In this document: piece by piece, positions 35,301 to 43,788 of the stretch
Position numbering within the stretch: position 1 is the first letter of the stretch
Layout of the letters: every line of letters starts with the position of its first letter
Assembly (NCBI RefSeq): GCF_946478805.1
Contig: NZ_CAMLDC010000023.1
Coordinates: 1 to 64,000, forward strand
From: an uncultured Fluviicola sp.
GTDB lineage: Bacteria > Bacteroidota > Bacteroidia > Flavobacteriales > Crocinitomicaceae
Length of the DNA stretch: 64,000 nucleotides
Direction: 5' to 3'
Position numbers and translations under genes: made by a program
The notes under the pieces: model-generated
What the model saw: only the letters and a program-made list of their open reading frames with translations
What the model was told of the DNA's origin: nothing
The model's database searches: none

Positions 35301-35357
35301 TAAAGAAAAGGAAAAAACGCAACAGACAAGTGCGAAAATGTATGGTATGAATCTCAT
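32337..35357 (-). CDS. CotH-kinase family secreted protein with lamin-tail domain and T9SS sorting domain
   Basis: A 1006-residue exported protein. A signal peptide (about 1-22) is followed by a lamin-tail-like domain (INEGSNRNYTTIADEDGEFP, WIELYN). Further on there is a chitobiase-C-terminal-like segment (YYTIDGSEPTTSS), then a CotH kinase region (GGYGGSRSHPQHSFRLEL, GLYELREKIDDEFF and CTIDMELALAP). The C-terminal 80 residues have the type A sorting pattern FNLYPNPAQ through VYLIRIV and MRLVKIGK, so it is a predicted type IX secretion cargo for the cell surface. The ATG at 35357 precedes the signal peptide; an ATG at 35390 would bury it. CotH proteins phosphorylate proteins in other systems; the target here is unknown. 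Confidence 0.9.
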   Translation of the reverse strand: MRFIPYIFALVCCVFSFSLNAQIVINEGSNRNYTTIADEDGEFPDWIELYNTTSDTLSLFNYALSDNPAQPQKWTFPAINLLPNEYKTVFCSGKDRKPISGFTHVLTASNYTPTTGWNTHTFTTPFYWDGVSNILVNTCSYSSTGYTLNSIFNQSATTFASTAFAFQDNSDAACGFSSGNTVNQRPNMKFNGFSVGNGTIQNSGTDYPAPYGNWYWGAKHQLLILASELSAAGLTAGNINSFGFDVASTDPAMVYTYIEFDMMLVSYGSLSSNFEMVNPNQYQHTNFSISSSGETINLYDPSQTLLSSLWVNCQNLDESRGLLPDASSNSVTFGTPTPESTNNGSQGYSGYFLPPVFSVQPGVYGTTVSVTIANTNGSGSQVYYTIDGSEPTTSSTLYSGTPVPVLYSSVLRARVYGTGFLPSSITQASYLLGIDHETPIISLITDNQNLYGPSGIFDNWQQDWQRAAHIDYFTEDEQLLFSRNTGMQIDGGYGGSRSHPQHSFRLELDNGVLGEGSVNYPVIPNRPTRTKYSNFYIRNGSNQWLQFPYKDALQEEAMSATTNNYYSAWRPVTVYINGSYFGLYELREKIDDEFFKLADGAHKDSLDILSLSAWNNSILRSVTGAPVDTFNVAYAAFNSLNPSSISYWDQADNYFDQTYYTDYIIAESWMGNTDWPQNNIKIYRSNKTGFRYRFCTIDMELALAPFSWSDCYDDHIAYMMGQSTGNPFINIWLKGIQNDRFKDYFINRYADVMNTEYLPTRIIPLEDNFFNQIAVEMQKEYARWGDPNNIPQQMTDLYNSHLTFQDQLTERSNQVRNHIENNFNLPNQVDLVLDVHPAGAGKIHISTIEPGTYPWNGIYFNGVPIKIEAIANPGFTFSNWGNNGIIANTLSSVYLDTLDVTSIQFDAYFNGSGLGLAENSQPDGFNLYPNPAQEQAIIVNLQQSKNESLKYQLVDLSGRVLDSRPLSDSQAETVVNLSAYPNAVYLIRIVSGTEVMQQMRLVKIGK

Positions 35358-35539
35358 AAGCAATGTGTAGTAATTTGATGTACTGCACAATAATAATCAT
35401 TTTCGTGTTTATATGAGAAGCAAAAAGTTCACATGCTTGATAAGTCAATTCATATGGGGGGTGAATAATTGTTTACTTAAATACGATGTTCCGGGAAGAA
35501 TCCTTACCTTGGTTCAACCGCCATTTAAATATCTTAGGC

Positions 35540-36094
35540 ATGCAGATTAAATTTCTTTTTTCGCTGTTTATATTTCTGTTTCCTTTGTTGCTTATGGGTC
35601 AGGGCAGGACAGGGATCGAAAAAATGCGATATACACCGGGAATCAGCATAGAAAAAAATTTCGTAGATCTGAAGTCTTTTGAATTGGGAGCGAATGTATT
35701 TGCTACACGTGGAAGACTTACCAACGACGTTATTAATTATTACGGAATCGAAGGTACCTATAAATGGATTACGCTAGCAGATGAAAGACGCGATGGTATT
35801 TCGGTACGTGGGATTTATCAGCGCTTAAAGAATCCGATCGGTTTCAATGTTCAAAGCTCGGTATTGTTCGCCCGGAAATCTACTTTTTTCCTGCCTGAGG
35901 TCGGGGTCACCTTATTCGGTGTATTGTCTCTGAATTATGGCTACTATTTTCGAACGGATGTACGTCAGACATATGATTCCTCACTGCATAGCATTTCATT
36001 AAAACTCAGCCTGAACCTTTGTTACGGGGAATACCTGAACATCGTTGGGAAAAGTGAGAAATGGAAATTTAAAAGTGCCGGATCGAAAAATTAA
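35540..36094 (+). CDS. Hypothetical exported protein, possibly a small outer-membrane beta protein
   Basis: A 184-residue protein with a signal peptide (about 1-21, ending LLMGQ). The remainder has alternating hydrophobic patterns such as FELGANVFATRG, GFNVQSSVLFARK and LSLNYGYYFRTD, as in small outer-membrane barrels. No family is recognised. An upstream ATG at 35486 would hide the signal peptide. It overlaps the convergent lipoprotein gene by 4 bp. Confidence 0.7.
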   Translation: MQIKFLFSLFIFLFPLLLMGQGRTGIEKMRYTPGISIEKNFVDLKSFELGANVFATRGRLTNDVINYYGIEGTYKWITLADERRDGISVRGIYQRLKNPIGFNVQSSVLFARKSTFFLPEVGVTLFGVLSLNYGYYFRTDVRQTYDSSLHSISLKLSLNLCYGEYLNIVGKSEKWKFKSAGSKN

Positions 36095-37509
36095 GGGATA
36101 TCATAAACACCGATGTCAGGAGGTGAATTTCGTCCTACTCCACGTATGTCCTGTGCTGTTGTATAGGTCTGATTTCCATTATTACTCAAACTGGAAGAAG
36201 TGGAACTAAACATGAAATTGTCTGCTTCCGGCCAGACAAACAAAGGATTTGAATTGGAACAGGAGGTAAACATCGCATTCCCAAGATTTGATTTTAAAAT
36301 CACCGAATTCCGGAAGTGAAAGTTGAGTGTCAATCCACCTGTTTGAATGGTATCGATAGCTAAATGTTCGCCACTGCTTCCGTAAATCACACAGTTGTTA
36401 AAATTGGCGTTCGGAATATCAGTTATTATGGTTGTTCCTTGCGAATTGGTATAGTGGTTGGAAATTCCAACGGCCGGTGTCGTTCCTTCTCCGCTTCCGT
36501 ATCCTAGAAAATCACACTGATTGAAGGTGAAATCTGCTCCTTGGAGTACTAATAAGGAATGCACACCTGTGCTGTGAACCAATACATTTTCACCATATAC
36601 CTTCGGACCGTTAAACAGGAACAACCCATAACTTGCTGCATTGAGGATCTCCGTATTGGAAATAGTGAGTGTATTCTGAGAGAAAGCAGCGTCGCGTGAA
36701 TCGACATGAATTCCTGCAATCGCATTTTTAATGATTACATTGTCAATTAAGGAAGGCCTTGCTTCTTGTAAATAGACACCGTAATACTGTCCCGGAACAT
36801 CCTTATAAGATGCTTCCAAGCGGTCTCCCTGGATAGTTACCTTATTGGAGTAGTCGCCATCAATATTCAAGGTTCCTTTGTAATTCCAAAGAATGGCGCC
36901 TTTATGAAGGTAAATATGTGTTCCTCCGATAATATTGAGTGTTTTGGCTGAATCTACAAATGCTGCATTATAAATCACGTGTGGTTTGTCGTTCTGCCAG
37001 GTTCCTTCGTTCAGGTTCAGACCATTGCCATTGGGTACACTAAAGTCGGAGTAGTGATAGTACATATCCTGCCCCCAAGCAGCCAATTTCACATATTGAT
37101 CTTCCCCATTGGTCGTAAATCGAACGGAATCTTCTACAATGACAGGTAAATTTTGACCATTGACGCTTAATTTCACTTCTACAAAACAAAATAAACTGTC
37201 ACCGGAAGGGATTTCCAAATCGGAAAAACTGGTTCCCTGAAGTCCATCCAGGTTTAATTTGAATTTGGATGCGGAACCGCCCATCAATTCAACGTTACTA
37301 ATTTTCAATGCCTTGTTTTGGGGGTTGTAAATCTTGAAATACTTTGTGGTAGAGCCGATTGTGGTAAAAACAGTATCGAAAACCAAGGTGTCGGTTGAAA
37401 AACTCAAATTACCGTCACCAAACAGATTTTTCTTTTTACAAGCCGAATTAGTTAGCGTAAGAGAAGCTAAAATTGCGACCCCAAAAATAAGATTTACTAT
37501 TTTCATCAT
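36091..37509 (-). CDS. Lipoprotein with right-handed beta-helix region
   Basis: A 472-residue protein with a lipoprotein signal ending in TNSAC (about residue 23). A beta-sandwich-like domain ([20 protein letters not shown]) resembles choice-of-anchor/ASPM-like domains. From about residue 180 a series of beta-helix rungs follows ([36 protein letters not shown]). The end ([19 protein letters not shown]) is typical of Bacteroidota parallel-beta-helix proteins. It is probably surface or outer-membrane anchored. The ligand is unknown. It is divergent from rpmE2. Confidence 0.82.
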   Translation of the reverse strand: MMKIVNLIFGVAILASLTLTNSACKKKNLFGDGNLSFSTDTLVFDTVFTTIGSTTKYFKIYNPQNKALKISNVELMGGSASKFKLNLDGLQGTSFSDLEIPSGDSLFCFVEVKLSVNGQNLPVIVEDSVRFTTNGEDQYVKLAAWGQDMYYHYSDFSVPNGNGLNLNEGTWQNDKPHVIYNAAFVDSAKTLNIIGGTHIYLHKGAILWNYKGTLNIDGDYSNKVTIQGDRLEASYKDVPGQYYGVYLQEARPSLIDNVIIKNAIAGIHVDSRDAAFSQNTLTISNTEILNAASYGLFLFNGPKVYGENVLVHSTGVHSLLVLQGADFTFNQCDFLGYGSGEGTTPAVGISNHYTNSQGTTIITDIPNANFNNCVIYGSSGEHLAIDTIQTGGLTLNFHFRNSVILKSNLGNAMFTSCSNSNPLFVWPEADNFMFSSTSSSLSNNGNQTYTTAQDIRGVGRNSPPDIGVYDIP

Positions 37510-37544
37510 GACAAAAGTAACGAAATGTAATCCATTTTATTTTT

Positions 37545-37577
37545 TTTGTTGTGAATTAAAAAGTTTGATTATCTTTG
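37545..37577 (+). promoter_or_regulatory. Promoter of rpmE2
   Basis: TATCTTTG at 37570-37577 is a perfect -7 element. A TTTG at 37545-37548 (or the overlapping TTG at 37549-37551) lies about 18-21 bp upstream as the -33 element. The ATG is at 37622, so the leader is about 40 bases. Confidence 0.75.
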
Positions 37578-37621
37578 CAAACCAATTTTCGAATAAGAAC
37601 AAAATTAAGAATAACAATAAT

Positions 37622-37876
37622 ATGAAAGCAGGTATTCACCCGGAAGATTATAGATTAGTAGTGTTTAAAGACATGACAAATGAGTATGCATTTTTATGTC
37701 ATTCTTCTGCTAATACTTCAGAAACAATTACTTGGGAGGATGGAAATGATTATCCATTGGTAAAATTAGATATCTCTCACAAGTCTCACCCGTTCTTTAC
37801 AGGTATTGTACAGTTCGTGGATACTGCAGGTCGTATCGATAAATTCAACAATCGTTACGGAAAATACAAAAAGTAA
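37622..37876 (+). CDS. rpmE2: 50S ribosomal protein L31, type B
   Basis: An 84-residue ribosomal protein of the zinc-free type B class: it starts [17 protein letters not shown], contains HPFFTG, ends NRYGKYKK and lacks the CxxC motif of type A. The ATG at 37622 is clear from the family and from the upstream promoter. It is monocistronic with its own terminator. Confidence 0.97.
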   Translation: MKAGIHPEDYRLVVFKDMTNEYAFLCHSSANTSETITWEDGNDYPLVKLDISHKSHPFFTGIVQFVDTAGRIDKFNNRYGKYKK

Positions 37877-37896
37877 TTTCTACCTCGAAATAGTCA

Positions 37897-37930
37897 CCCT
37901 GACAAGCTTTGCTTTGTCAGGGTTTTTTTT
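37897..37930 (+). terminator. Rho-independent terminator of rpmE2
   Basis: CCCTGACAA (37897-37905) pairs with TTGTCAGGG (37914-37922), followed by eight T. It begins 21 bp after the stop codon. Confidence 0.93.
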
Positions 37931-37984
37931 GATTTTTTTTGAGCTTTCGCCCCTCTTTTGGGCTGCCTTTAAGTACGAGATGGT

Positions 37985-37992
37985 TATATTTG
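37985..37992 (+). promoter_or_regulatory. -7 promoter element of the WG-repeat gene
   Basis: TATATTTG matches TAnnTTTG and ends 4 bp before the ATG at 37997, implying a very short or absent leader. The nearest TTTTG upstream is about 24 bp away, longer than usual. Confidence 0.4.
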
Positions 37993-37996
37993 TATC

Positions 37997-40108
37997 ATGA
38001 GTTCACTGCAGATTAAAATTTTAGTTCTATTCATTCTTTGTGCTTTTAACAAGGTACAAGCAGGTTCAATCGACGATGCATTCAAGGCCCTGAATCAATT
38101 CAATTACTTTGAAGCAAAAAAACAATTTGAAAAATCGATCAAATCAAATGAATCTGCGGCGAACTATGGTTTGGCAGTGATTTACTCCCGTTCAGACAAT
38201 CCTTTTCATCAGTTGGATTCGGCATATACCCGAATTGTCCGCTCGGAGAAAAGTTACGGTTTGATGAAAGACAAACAAAAGGAAGCGCTTAAAAAGTACC
38301 ATTTTGATTACCAGGCAATCGAAAGTTTAAGAAAGGAAATCTCGACAGGTCTTTTTCGGATTGTTCTGAAAAATCCTTCTGAAGAAGCATACGATCAATT
38401 TCAGAAAAATAATCCCTGGGCCGCAGAGCAGATTCGTGCGGTTTATTCCCGTGATTCCATTGCCTATTTGAAATCAAAGTCTGCAAATACTTCCGCTGCT
38501 TTTGACCTGTTCCTGAAAAAATATCCGGAATCCGATTTCAAAAAGGAAGCTCTGAATAATTTTTACCGGTTGCAATACAAGGAAAACACGGATGGAAAAA
38601 CCATTTCTTCTTTTCTTGGTTTTGAAAAACAATTTCCTTCCAATCCATACGTAGCTGACGCCCAAGACCAGGTTTATAACTTGAGTACTGCCCGCAACCA
38701 GGTGAAGGATTATGACCTGTTCATCAAGACCTATCCGAAGAACCGGAACGTTGAAAACGCCTGGAGAAAACTCTACCAGCTTTACATGTCGGATTATTCA
38801 TTGGAACGGTTGGAAAAATTTCAAACCGAATACCCGAATTATCCATACAAAGATGAGATTACAAAAGACAAGAAGTTAAGTTCACAGCAAATTATTCCTT
38901 ATAAAAATGCGGGACAATTCGGTTGGATGGATTTGAACGGAAATATCATTATTCCGGCTCAGTACAGCACCGTTGGATTCTTTAAAGAAGGTCTGGCATG
39001 GGCTGAAAAAAACGGGAAGTATGGTTTCGTGAATAAAGCCAATGAGATTGTCATTCCATTCAAATTTTCCAGTGCGAATGATTTTGATAAAGGAAGGGCA
39101 ATTGTACAGGTAGATACTTTGTTCGGAATTATTGATCGCTCCGGGGCTTACATTGTTGAGCCACAATACAAGGATATCGGACAGTTTTCCGAAGGATTGA
39201 TCTATGCGATCAAAGATAGCTTGTATGGATATTTTGATGGATTGGGATTTCCTCGTATTCCAGCGCAATATGAAGAAGCATTTTCTTTTTCCGGAGGAAT
39301 GGCTAAAGTGACTTTTAAAGGTTTGGAAGGCTACATTGATGCGTTCGGTTCATTTAGAGTGAAACCTTTATATGAATCTATCAATTTGTTTGGTGATTCT
39401 GCAATTGTTGTTGAAGGAGATGAAACGGCGAAATTGGCGAATTTTCAGGGAGATGAACTAAAAACACCTCCGATTGAAGAAATCGGGACACTTGTTTCGG
39501 ACAGGGCTCTGATTATTTCAGATGATAAGATTGGTTACCTGAATAAAAAAGGTGAAGTGGCGATTCCGGCAACATTCGATTATTTTACAAATGCGAAGAC
39601 AGAAGGTGAGTTTGTCGGGATGTACGCGAAAGTTTCCAAAGCAAATAAATTCGGGATTATCGATCGTTTCGGAAAACCGATCATTCCGTTCACTTATTCC
39701 AAATTAGGTGGAGTCTCTTCCCTGATTGCTTTTGAAAAAGCATCCAAATGGGGATATATCAACTTACAAAATCAAGTCGTTGTTCCCCCGATGTATGAAG
39801 CAGCTGAAAGCTTCAAGTCAGGATTGGGAGTTATCCAATTGTTGACTTTGAAAGGAGCAATCAATGCAAAAGGAGAAACCGTTATTCCTGTTGAACATAC
39901 GACGATCAAGGCATTGGATGAATCTCATTTTTTGGTTTCCCTGGGTGCCTTTTATGGAATTTATACCAACAAAGGGAAATTGGTTGTTCCATTGGAATAT
40001 GTCCAGATCCGGAAGGTCCAGGATGATTTTTATATCCTTACAAAAGGAACGGAACTGCATTATTTTTATGTTCCTGAAAACAAGCTGATCAAACCGATCC
40101 TGGATTAA
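37997..40108 (+). CDS. WG-repeat secreted protein
   Basis: The 703-residue protein has a signal peptide (about 1-22) and an N-terminal helical region of TPR/outer-membrane-lipoprotein type (about 25-290). From about residue 300 to the end, roughly ten WG repeats follow. Representative units are FGWMDLNGNIIIPAQYS, YGFVNKANEIVIPFKF and WGYINLQNQVVVPPMYE. WG repeats form beta structures thought to mediate protein contacts; no enzymatic activity is expected. The next gene starts 2 bp after its stop, so they are probably co-transcribed. Confidence 0.9.
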   Translation: MSSLQIKILVLFILCAFNKVQAGSIDDAFKALNQFNYFEAKKQFEKSIKSNESAANYGLAVIYSRSDNPFHQLDSAYTRIVRSEKSYGLMKDKQKEALKKYHFDYQAIESLRKEISTGLFRIVLKNPSEEAYDQFQKNNPWAAEQIRAVYSRDSIAYLKSKSANTSAAFDLFLKKYPESDFKKEALNNFYRLQYKENTDGKTISSFLGFEKQFPSNPYVADAQDQVYNLSTARNQVKDYDLFIKTYPKNRNVENAWRKLYQLYMSDYSLERLEKFQTEYPNYPYKDEITKDKKLSSQQIIPYKNAGQFGWMDLNGNIIIPAQYSTVGFFKEGLAWAEKNGKYGFVNKANEIVIPFKFSSANDFDKGRAIVQVDTLFGIIDRSGAYIVEPQYKDIGQFSEGLIYAIKDSLYGYFDGLGFPRIPAQYEEAFSFSGGMAKVTFKGLEGYIDAFGSFRVKPLYESINLFGDSAIVVEGDETAKLANFQGDELKTPPIEEIGTLVSDRALIISDDKIGYLNKKGEVAIPATFDYFTNAKTEGEFVGMYAKVSKANKFGIIDRFGKPIIPFTYSKLGGVSSLIAFEKASKWGYINLQNQVVVPPMYEAAESFKSGLGVIQLLTLKGAINAKGETVIPVEHTTIKALDESHFLVSLGAFYGIYTNKGKLVVPLEYVQIRKVQDDFYILTKGTELHYFYVPENKLIKPILD

Positions 40109-40110
40109 TC

Positions 40111-41016
40111 ATGTCTGCATTAAAAAACTTTATCCGCTCGATTGTTCCAGGCCGATTACTGAATGCTTATCGGGAACGGAAGAAGAATAAACAACGTAAA
40201 TCAATTCAGCAACAAGCTGCAAAAGGGGAAGGCCTTACGCTTGAGAAATTAATACAGGAACTTCAAAGTTGTGGAATAAAGGAAGGTGATTCTGTTTTGG
40301 TTCACAGCAGTTTTTCAAAAATCGGTTTTGTGGAAGGCGGACCAAAAACGTTTGTCGATGCGTTGTTAACTGTTATCGGAACTACCGGAAATTTATTGAT
40401 GCCAAGTTCCCCCAATGCAGGTTACCAGTTGGATTATATCCGTAACCTGACCTTGTTCGATGTTCAAAACGATGCTTCAAAAATGGGTGCGATTACTGAA
40501 TATTTTAGAACACTTCCGGGTGTTAAACGTTCGGAAAGTCCTACAGAACCTGTGTGTTGTTTCGGACCGAAAGCAGATTGGTTCACAAGTGGTCATTTGG
40601 GAGAAGAAACTCCGTATACCAAAAACAGTCCTTTTGCTCGACTTGCAGAAGTCAATGGAAAAATCCTATACGTGGGTGTAACACTTGATAATGCAGGAAC
40701 TTCATTACATGTTTTAGAAGATGCGGTTGCTGATTTCAAGTTTCCAGTCTACTATCCCAAAGTGTTCCATGTTTCGGTGAAACGGATTGATGGGACACTT
40801 GTTCCCGTTTCTGTTAAAGTGCATAATCCGGAACAATCTGCCAAGCGCAAATGTGATGGATTGTTGCCGCTCTTTGAAGCAAAAGGAGTGGTGAAACATG
40901 CAACAATCGGAAATGCAAAAACCTTGGTATTTGATGCTGCTAAAATGCTGGAAGTGATGATTGCCGAATACCAAAATAATGGTGTGACAATGTATACGCC
41001 CACAGGAGATAAATAA
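40111..41016 (+). CDS. AAC(3)-family N-acetyltransferase-like protein
   Basis: A 301-residue protein with a basic N-terminal extension (about 1-45) and then the aminoglycoside 3-N-acetyltransferase (antibiotic_NAT) fold. Recognisable segments are VHSSFSKIGFVEGGPKTFVD, LLMPSSP, FRTLPGVKRSESP and the conserved His-containing CFGPKADWFTSGH. Chromosomal members in Bacteroidota are often surface-sugar or unknown acetyltransferases, so antibiotic resistance should not be assumed. It is the second gene after the WG-repeat protein. The 204-bp stretch that follows is non-coding. Confidence 0.85.
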   Translation: MSALKNFIRSIVPGRLLNAYRERKKNKQRKSIQQQAAKGEGLTLEKLIQELQSCGIKEGDSVLVHSSFSKIGFVEGGPKTFVDALLTVIGTTGNLLMPSSPNAGYQLDYIRNLTLFDVQNDASKMGAITEYFRTLPGVKRSESPTEPVCCFGPKADWFTSGHLGEETPYTKNSPFARLAEVNGKILYVGVTLDNAGTSLHVLEDAVADFKFPVYYPKVFHVSVKRIDGTLVPVSVKVHNPEQSAKRKCDGLLPLFEAKGVVKHATIGNAKTLVFDAAKMLEVMIAEYQNNGVTMYTPTGDK

Positions 41017-41191
41017 AGTTTTGAGTATAGGATTTTGCGTTCTTTCTCCTACGCTAAAGCTTTGGTGTAAGCGTTCACTATTAATGGTTGAAGAAAAATA
41101 GATTCTTACCGCAAAGAGAAGGGAGTTTACAGAGGTGTATAACTCCGAAGATATATTCCAAATAGAATAGGAAATTTTATGCAAGCATTGC

Positions 41192-41199
41192 TATTTTTG
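41192..41199 (+). promoter_or_regulatory. -7 promoter element of menB
   Basis: TATTTTTG matches TAnnTTTG and lies 21 bp before the ATG at 41221. No clear -33 TTG is seen. Confidence 0.5.
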
Positions 41200-41220
41200 T
41201 AAAATCTAAAAAAACAGAAC

Positions 41221-42042
41221 ATGTCAAATAGAAATTGGACATCAATCAAGTCCTATACAGATATCAAATTCGAATTCTTCGAGGGAATCGGGAAAATTAC
41301 CATCAACAGACCGAAAGTGTACAATGCTTTCCGTCCGGAAACGAACATGGAAATGTTGGACGCATTGGAGATCTGTCGTGAAAGACAAGATATCGGTGTG
41401 GTTGTTTTGACCGGTGAAGGGGACAAGGCATTTTGTTCGGGTGGAGATCAGAACGTGAAAGGAGTGGGAGGATATATTTCTGAAAACGGTGTTCCTCGTT
41501 TGAATGTTTTGGATGTTCATAAAGCAATACGTGCTTTACCTAAACCGGTTATTGCAATGGTAAATGGTTATGCAATTGGTGGTGGACACGTACTTCACGT
41601 CGTTTGTGATATCACGATTGCTTCTGACAATGCGCGCTTCGGTCAAACCGGACCGAAAGTGGGTAGTTTCGATGCCGGATTCGGATCGTCTTTTCTTGCT
41701 AGTCATGTCGGCCAGAAAAAAGCACGTGAAATTTGGTTCTTATGTGAGCAATATACTGCGGATGAAGCAGAGAAAATGGGGATGGTGAACAAAGTGGTTC
41801 CATTGAAAGATTTGGAAGATACAACCGTTCAATGGTGCCAGACTATGATGAAACGTTCTCCATTAGCTCTTCGTATGATCAAACGGGGATTGAACGCAGA
41901 ATTGGATGGACAACGTGGTTTGATGGAATTTGCAGGAGACGCAACTTTGATGTATTACCTGATGGAGGAAGCCCAGGAAGGAAAACGTGCCTTTTTGGAG
42001 AAACGTGAACCGAATTTCCAACAATTCCCTAAATTCCCATAA
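41221..42042 (+). CDS. menB: 1,4-dihydroxy-2-naphthoyl-CoA synthase
   Basis: A 273-residue crotonase-fold enzyme of menaquinone synthesis that closes the naphthoate ring from O-succinylbenzoyl-CoA. Motifs seen are [11 protein letters not shown], the oxyanion-hole region [12 protein letters not shown] and [16 protein letters not shown], which are typical of MenB rather than generic enoyl-CoA hydratases. The C terminus [16 protein letters not shown] is also MenB-like. No other men genes are adjacent. Confidence 0.94.
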   Translation: MSNRNWTSIKSYTDIKFEFFEGIGKITINRPKVYNAFRPETNMEMLDALEICRERQDIGVVVLTGEGDKAFCSGGDQNVKGVGGYISENGVPRLNVLDVHKAIRALPKPVIAMVNGYAIGGGHVLHVVCDITIASDNARFGQTGPKVGSFDAGFGSSFLASHVGQKKAREIWFLCEQYTADEAEKMGMVNKVVPLKDLEDTTVQWCQTMMKRSPLALRMIKRGLNAELDGQRGLMEFAGDATLMYYLMEEAQEGKRAFLEKREPNFQQFPKFP

Positions 42043-42052
42043 ATATTAATGT

Positions 42053-42110
42053 AAAATTGAAAATGGACAATTGAAAAGACTTTTCCATTTTAAAATTTTC
42101 AATTCTCAAT
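42053..42110. repeat. Intergenic AATTGAAAATG repeat, copy 1
   Basis: AAAATTGAAAATG, then GAAAAGACTTTTCCATTTT and AATTTTCAATTC lie between menB and the MscS gene. The first and last parts are inverted copies of one another. Related words recur at 43414-43463 and 43768-43796, so this is a short dispersed repeat. Confidence 0.6.
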
Positions 42111-42117
42111 TTAAGGC

Positions 42118-42969
42118 ATGGCACTTTTAGATATCGAAGCTGATTTTCAGCGCATTTTCGGATTCAGTTTAACAGAAGGTAAGCAATGGGTGGTCAAATC
42201 AGGAACAAACCTGATTTTTGCTGCCATTATTCTTTTTGTCGGGTTTTGGGTTTCAAAATGGATTGGCCGTTTGGTTGTTCGCATTCTTACCCGTGGGAAG
42301 GTAGACGCAGGACTCATTACTTTTTTATCCAGCTTAACCACCATCATCCTTAAAATACTGGTTGTTGTAACGGCAATTACGCAGTTGGGGATTGAAATGA
42401 CTTCATTTGTTGCAATTCTCGGTGCTGCCGGTTTGGCTATTGGTATGGCATTTTCGGGAACGCTTTCCAATTTTGCCGGAGGTGTGATGATCCTGTTGTT
42501 TAAACCTTTCAAGGTCGGGGACACCATTTTGACACAAACTTTACAGGGAACGGTAAAAGAAATCCAGATCTTTTATACCTACTTGCATACTTCGGATAAC
42601 AAAGTGATTGTGATTCCGAATGGACCGATTGCCAATGGCCCGTTGACCAATTTCACGAAGGCAAATGTACGAAGGGTCGATTGGCATATTCCGATTTCCT
42701 ACGGAGATGATTATGTGAAAGCGCATCAATTGATTTTAAAGTATTTGTCTGAAGACAAAAAAGTAAAGAAAGATCCGGCTCCCTTTGTGGCGCTGGGTGA
42801 ATTGGGAGCTTCTGTCATGATTACAGTAAGAGCCTGGGCTAAAACGGATGACTTTTGGCCTGTTTATTATGAGCTGAATAGAAGAATTTACGAAGAATTT
42901 ATCAAAGAAGGGTTAAATTTAACTTCACCGCAGGAACACATCGTACAAATGCAGCAAGCAAAACCATGA
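42118..42969 (+). CDS. Small-conductance mechanosensitive ion channel (MscS family)
   Basis: The 283-residue protein has three membrane helices at about 27-50, 62-88 and 95-120. The pore-lining helix carries the MscS Gly/Ala pattern AILGAAGLAIGMAFSGTLSNFAGGV, given here as two adjoining parts AILGAAGLAIGMAF and SGTLSNFAGGV. The cytoplasmic beta domain begins FKPFKVGDTI and ends with a mixed alpha/beta region. It releases osmolytes under hypo-osmotic shock. Its stop overlaps the start of the thioesterase gene (ATGA). Confidence 0.93.
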   Translation: MALLDIEADFQRIFGFSLTEGKQWVVKSGTNLIFAAIILFVGFWVSKWIGRLVVRILTRGKVDAGLITFLSSLTTIILKILVVVTAITQLGIEMTSFVAILGAAGLAIGMAFSGTLSNFAGGVMILLFKPFKVGDTILTQTLQGTVKEIQIFYTYLHTSDNKVIVIPNGPIANGPLTNFTKANVRRVDWHIPISYGDDYVKAHQLILKYLSEDKKVKKDPAPFVALGELGASVMITVRAWAKTDDFWPVYYELNRRIYEEFIKEGLNLTSPQEHIVQMQQAKP

Positions 42970-43409
42970 CAGATTTAAAACAACATCCGATCATTCAGCA
43001 ATACATTATATGGAATCGCTTCGGTGAATTGCTGGGAATGGATTTTACGGTAGTGGAGAAGGGACATGTCTTGTATACCATGACGATCAACAGTGATCAT
43101 CTGGCGACTCCTTTCGCTGCACACGGCGGATCAGTTGCCGCTTTAATTGATGCCGCACTTGGTGTAGCTTGTTTAACGGAAGTTTGCGAAGAAATGAAAG
43201 TCGTTTCAACGGTCAATTTGACGATTTCATTCTTGAATCCGGCTAACAAAGATGATGTTTTATCCGCTGATGCTCGAGTTACCAAATCCGGAAAACGGAT
43301 TTTATTTGTGGAAGGAAAAGTAACGAATCAGAAAGGAATATTGATCGCAACTGCTTCGGCAACAATGAATGCGTATCCTGTTTCTAAAATCAGTGAGAAG
43401 GTCTTTTGA
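42966..43409 (+). CDS. PaaI-family hotdog thioesterase
   Basis: A 147-residue single hotdog-domain protein with the PaaI/YdiI-type active segment HGGSVAALIDAALGVA; the central helix follows the conserved Gly-Gly. These enzymes cleave aromatic or acyl CoA thioesters. Because menB lies just upstream, a DHNA-CoA thioesterase role (MenI-like) is conceivable. It is, however, directly coupled to the MscS gene, so this remains inference. Confidence 0.85.
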   Translation: MTDLKQHPIIQQYIIWNRFGELLGMDFTVVEKGHVLYTMTINSDHLATPFAAHGGSVAALIDAALGVACLTEVCEEMKVVSTVNLTISFLNPANKDDVLSADARVTKSGKRILFVEGKVTNQKGILIATASATMNAYPVSKISEKVF

Positions 43410-43788
43410 ATTCAAAAATTGAAAATGCAATCCCGATGGCTATCGGGATGAAAAGACTTTCTATTTTCTTTTGCCACAGTGATTAAGATTCTGTAAAACA
43501 ATCAGCCTGCACACTTGTGAGAAAGTTATTCACTAAAGCTTCGGATATTGAAGGAGTTCATTTTTCACTTGTTTTTGTATCGGAATCTACTGAAACATAG
43601 TAAAATCAGGTGTTAAATAAATAACTTTTTCGTACTCTATCCATACAGTATCTATGCTTTATCTATGCAGTATCTATACTTGGGGTTCGGGATACCTGTT
43701 TTTGATGGTTTTTGAGAGTTTTTGAATGTGACAGTTGTGAGAAATTGAAAACGGATTTGACTCTGTTCAATTATCCATTTTGCAATTT
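43410..43788. other. 379-bp non-coding region with several repeats
   Basis: I see no gene here. It holds the second dispersed AATTGAAAATG/GAAAAGACTTT repeat (43414-43463) and a perfect palindrome, ATCCCGAT-GGCT-ATCGGGAT (43430-43449), which could end the thioesterase transcript. Three 11-bp tandem units follow (TATCTATGCTT, TATCTATGCAG and TATCTATACTT, 43649-43681). A third dispersed repeat, TCCATTTTGCAATTTTCAATTC, overlaps the folP 3' end near 43768-43796. Confidence 0.7.

Noticed and set aside
37334..37621. Upstream extension of ribosomal protein L31
   Set aside because: It overlaps the divergent lipoprotein gene and the rpmE2 promoter; the family starts at the ATG at 37622.
40111..41016. 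AAC(3)-like gene as an acquired aminoglycoside resistance gene
   Set aside because: There are no mobile-element signatures nearby, it is coupled to a chromosomal WG-repeat gene and carries an unusual N-terminal extension; resistance cannot be claimed from the fold.
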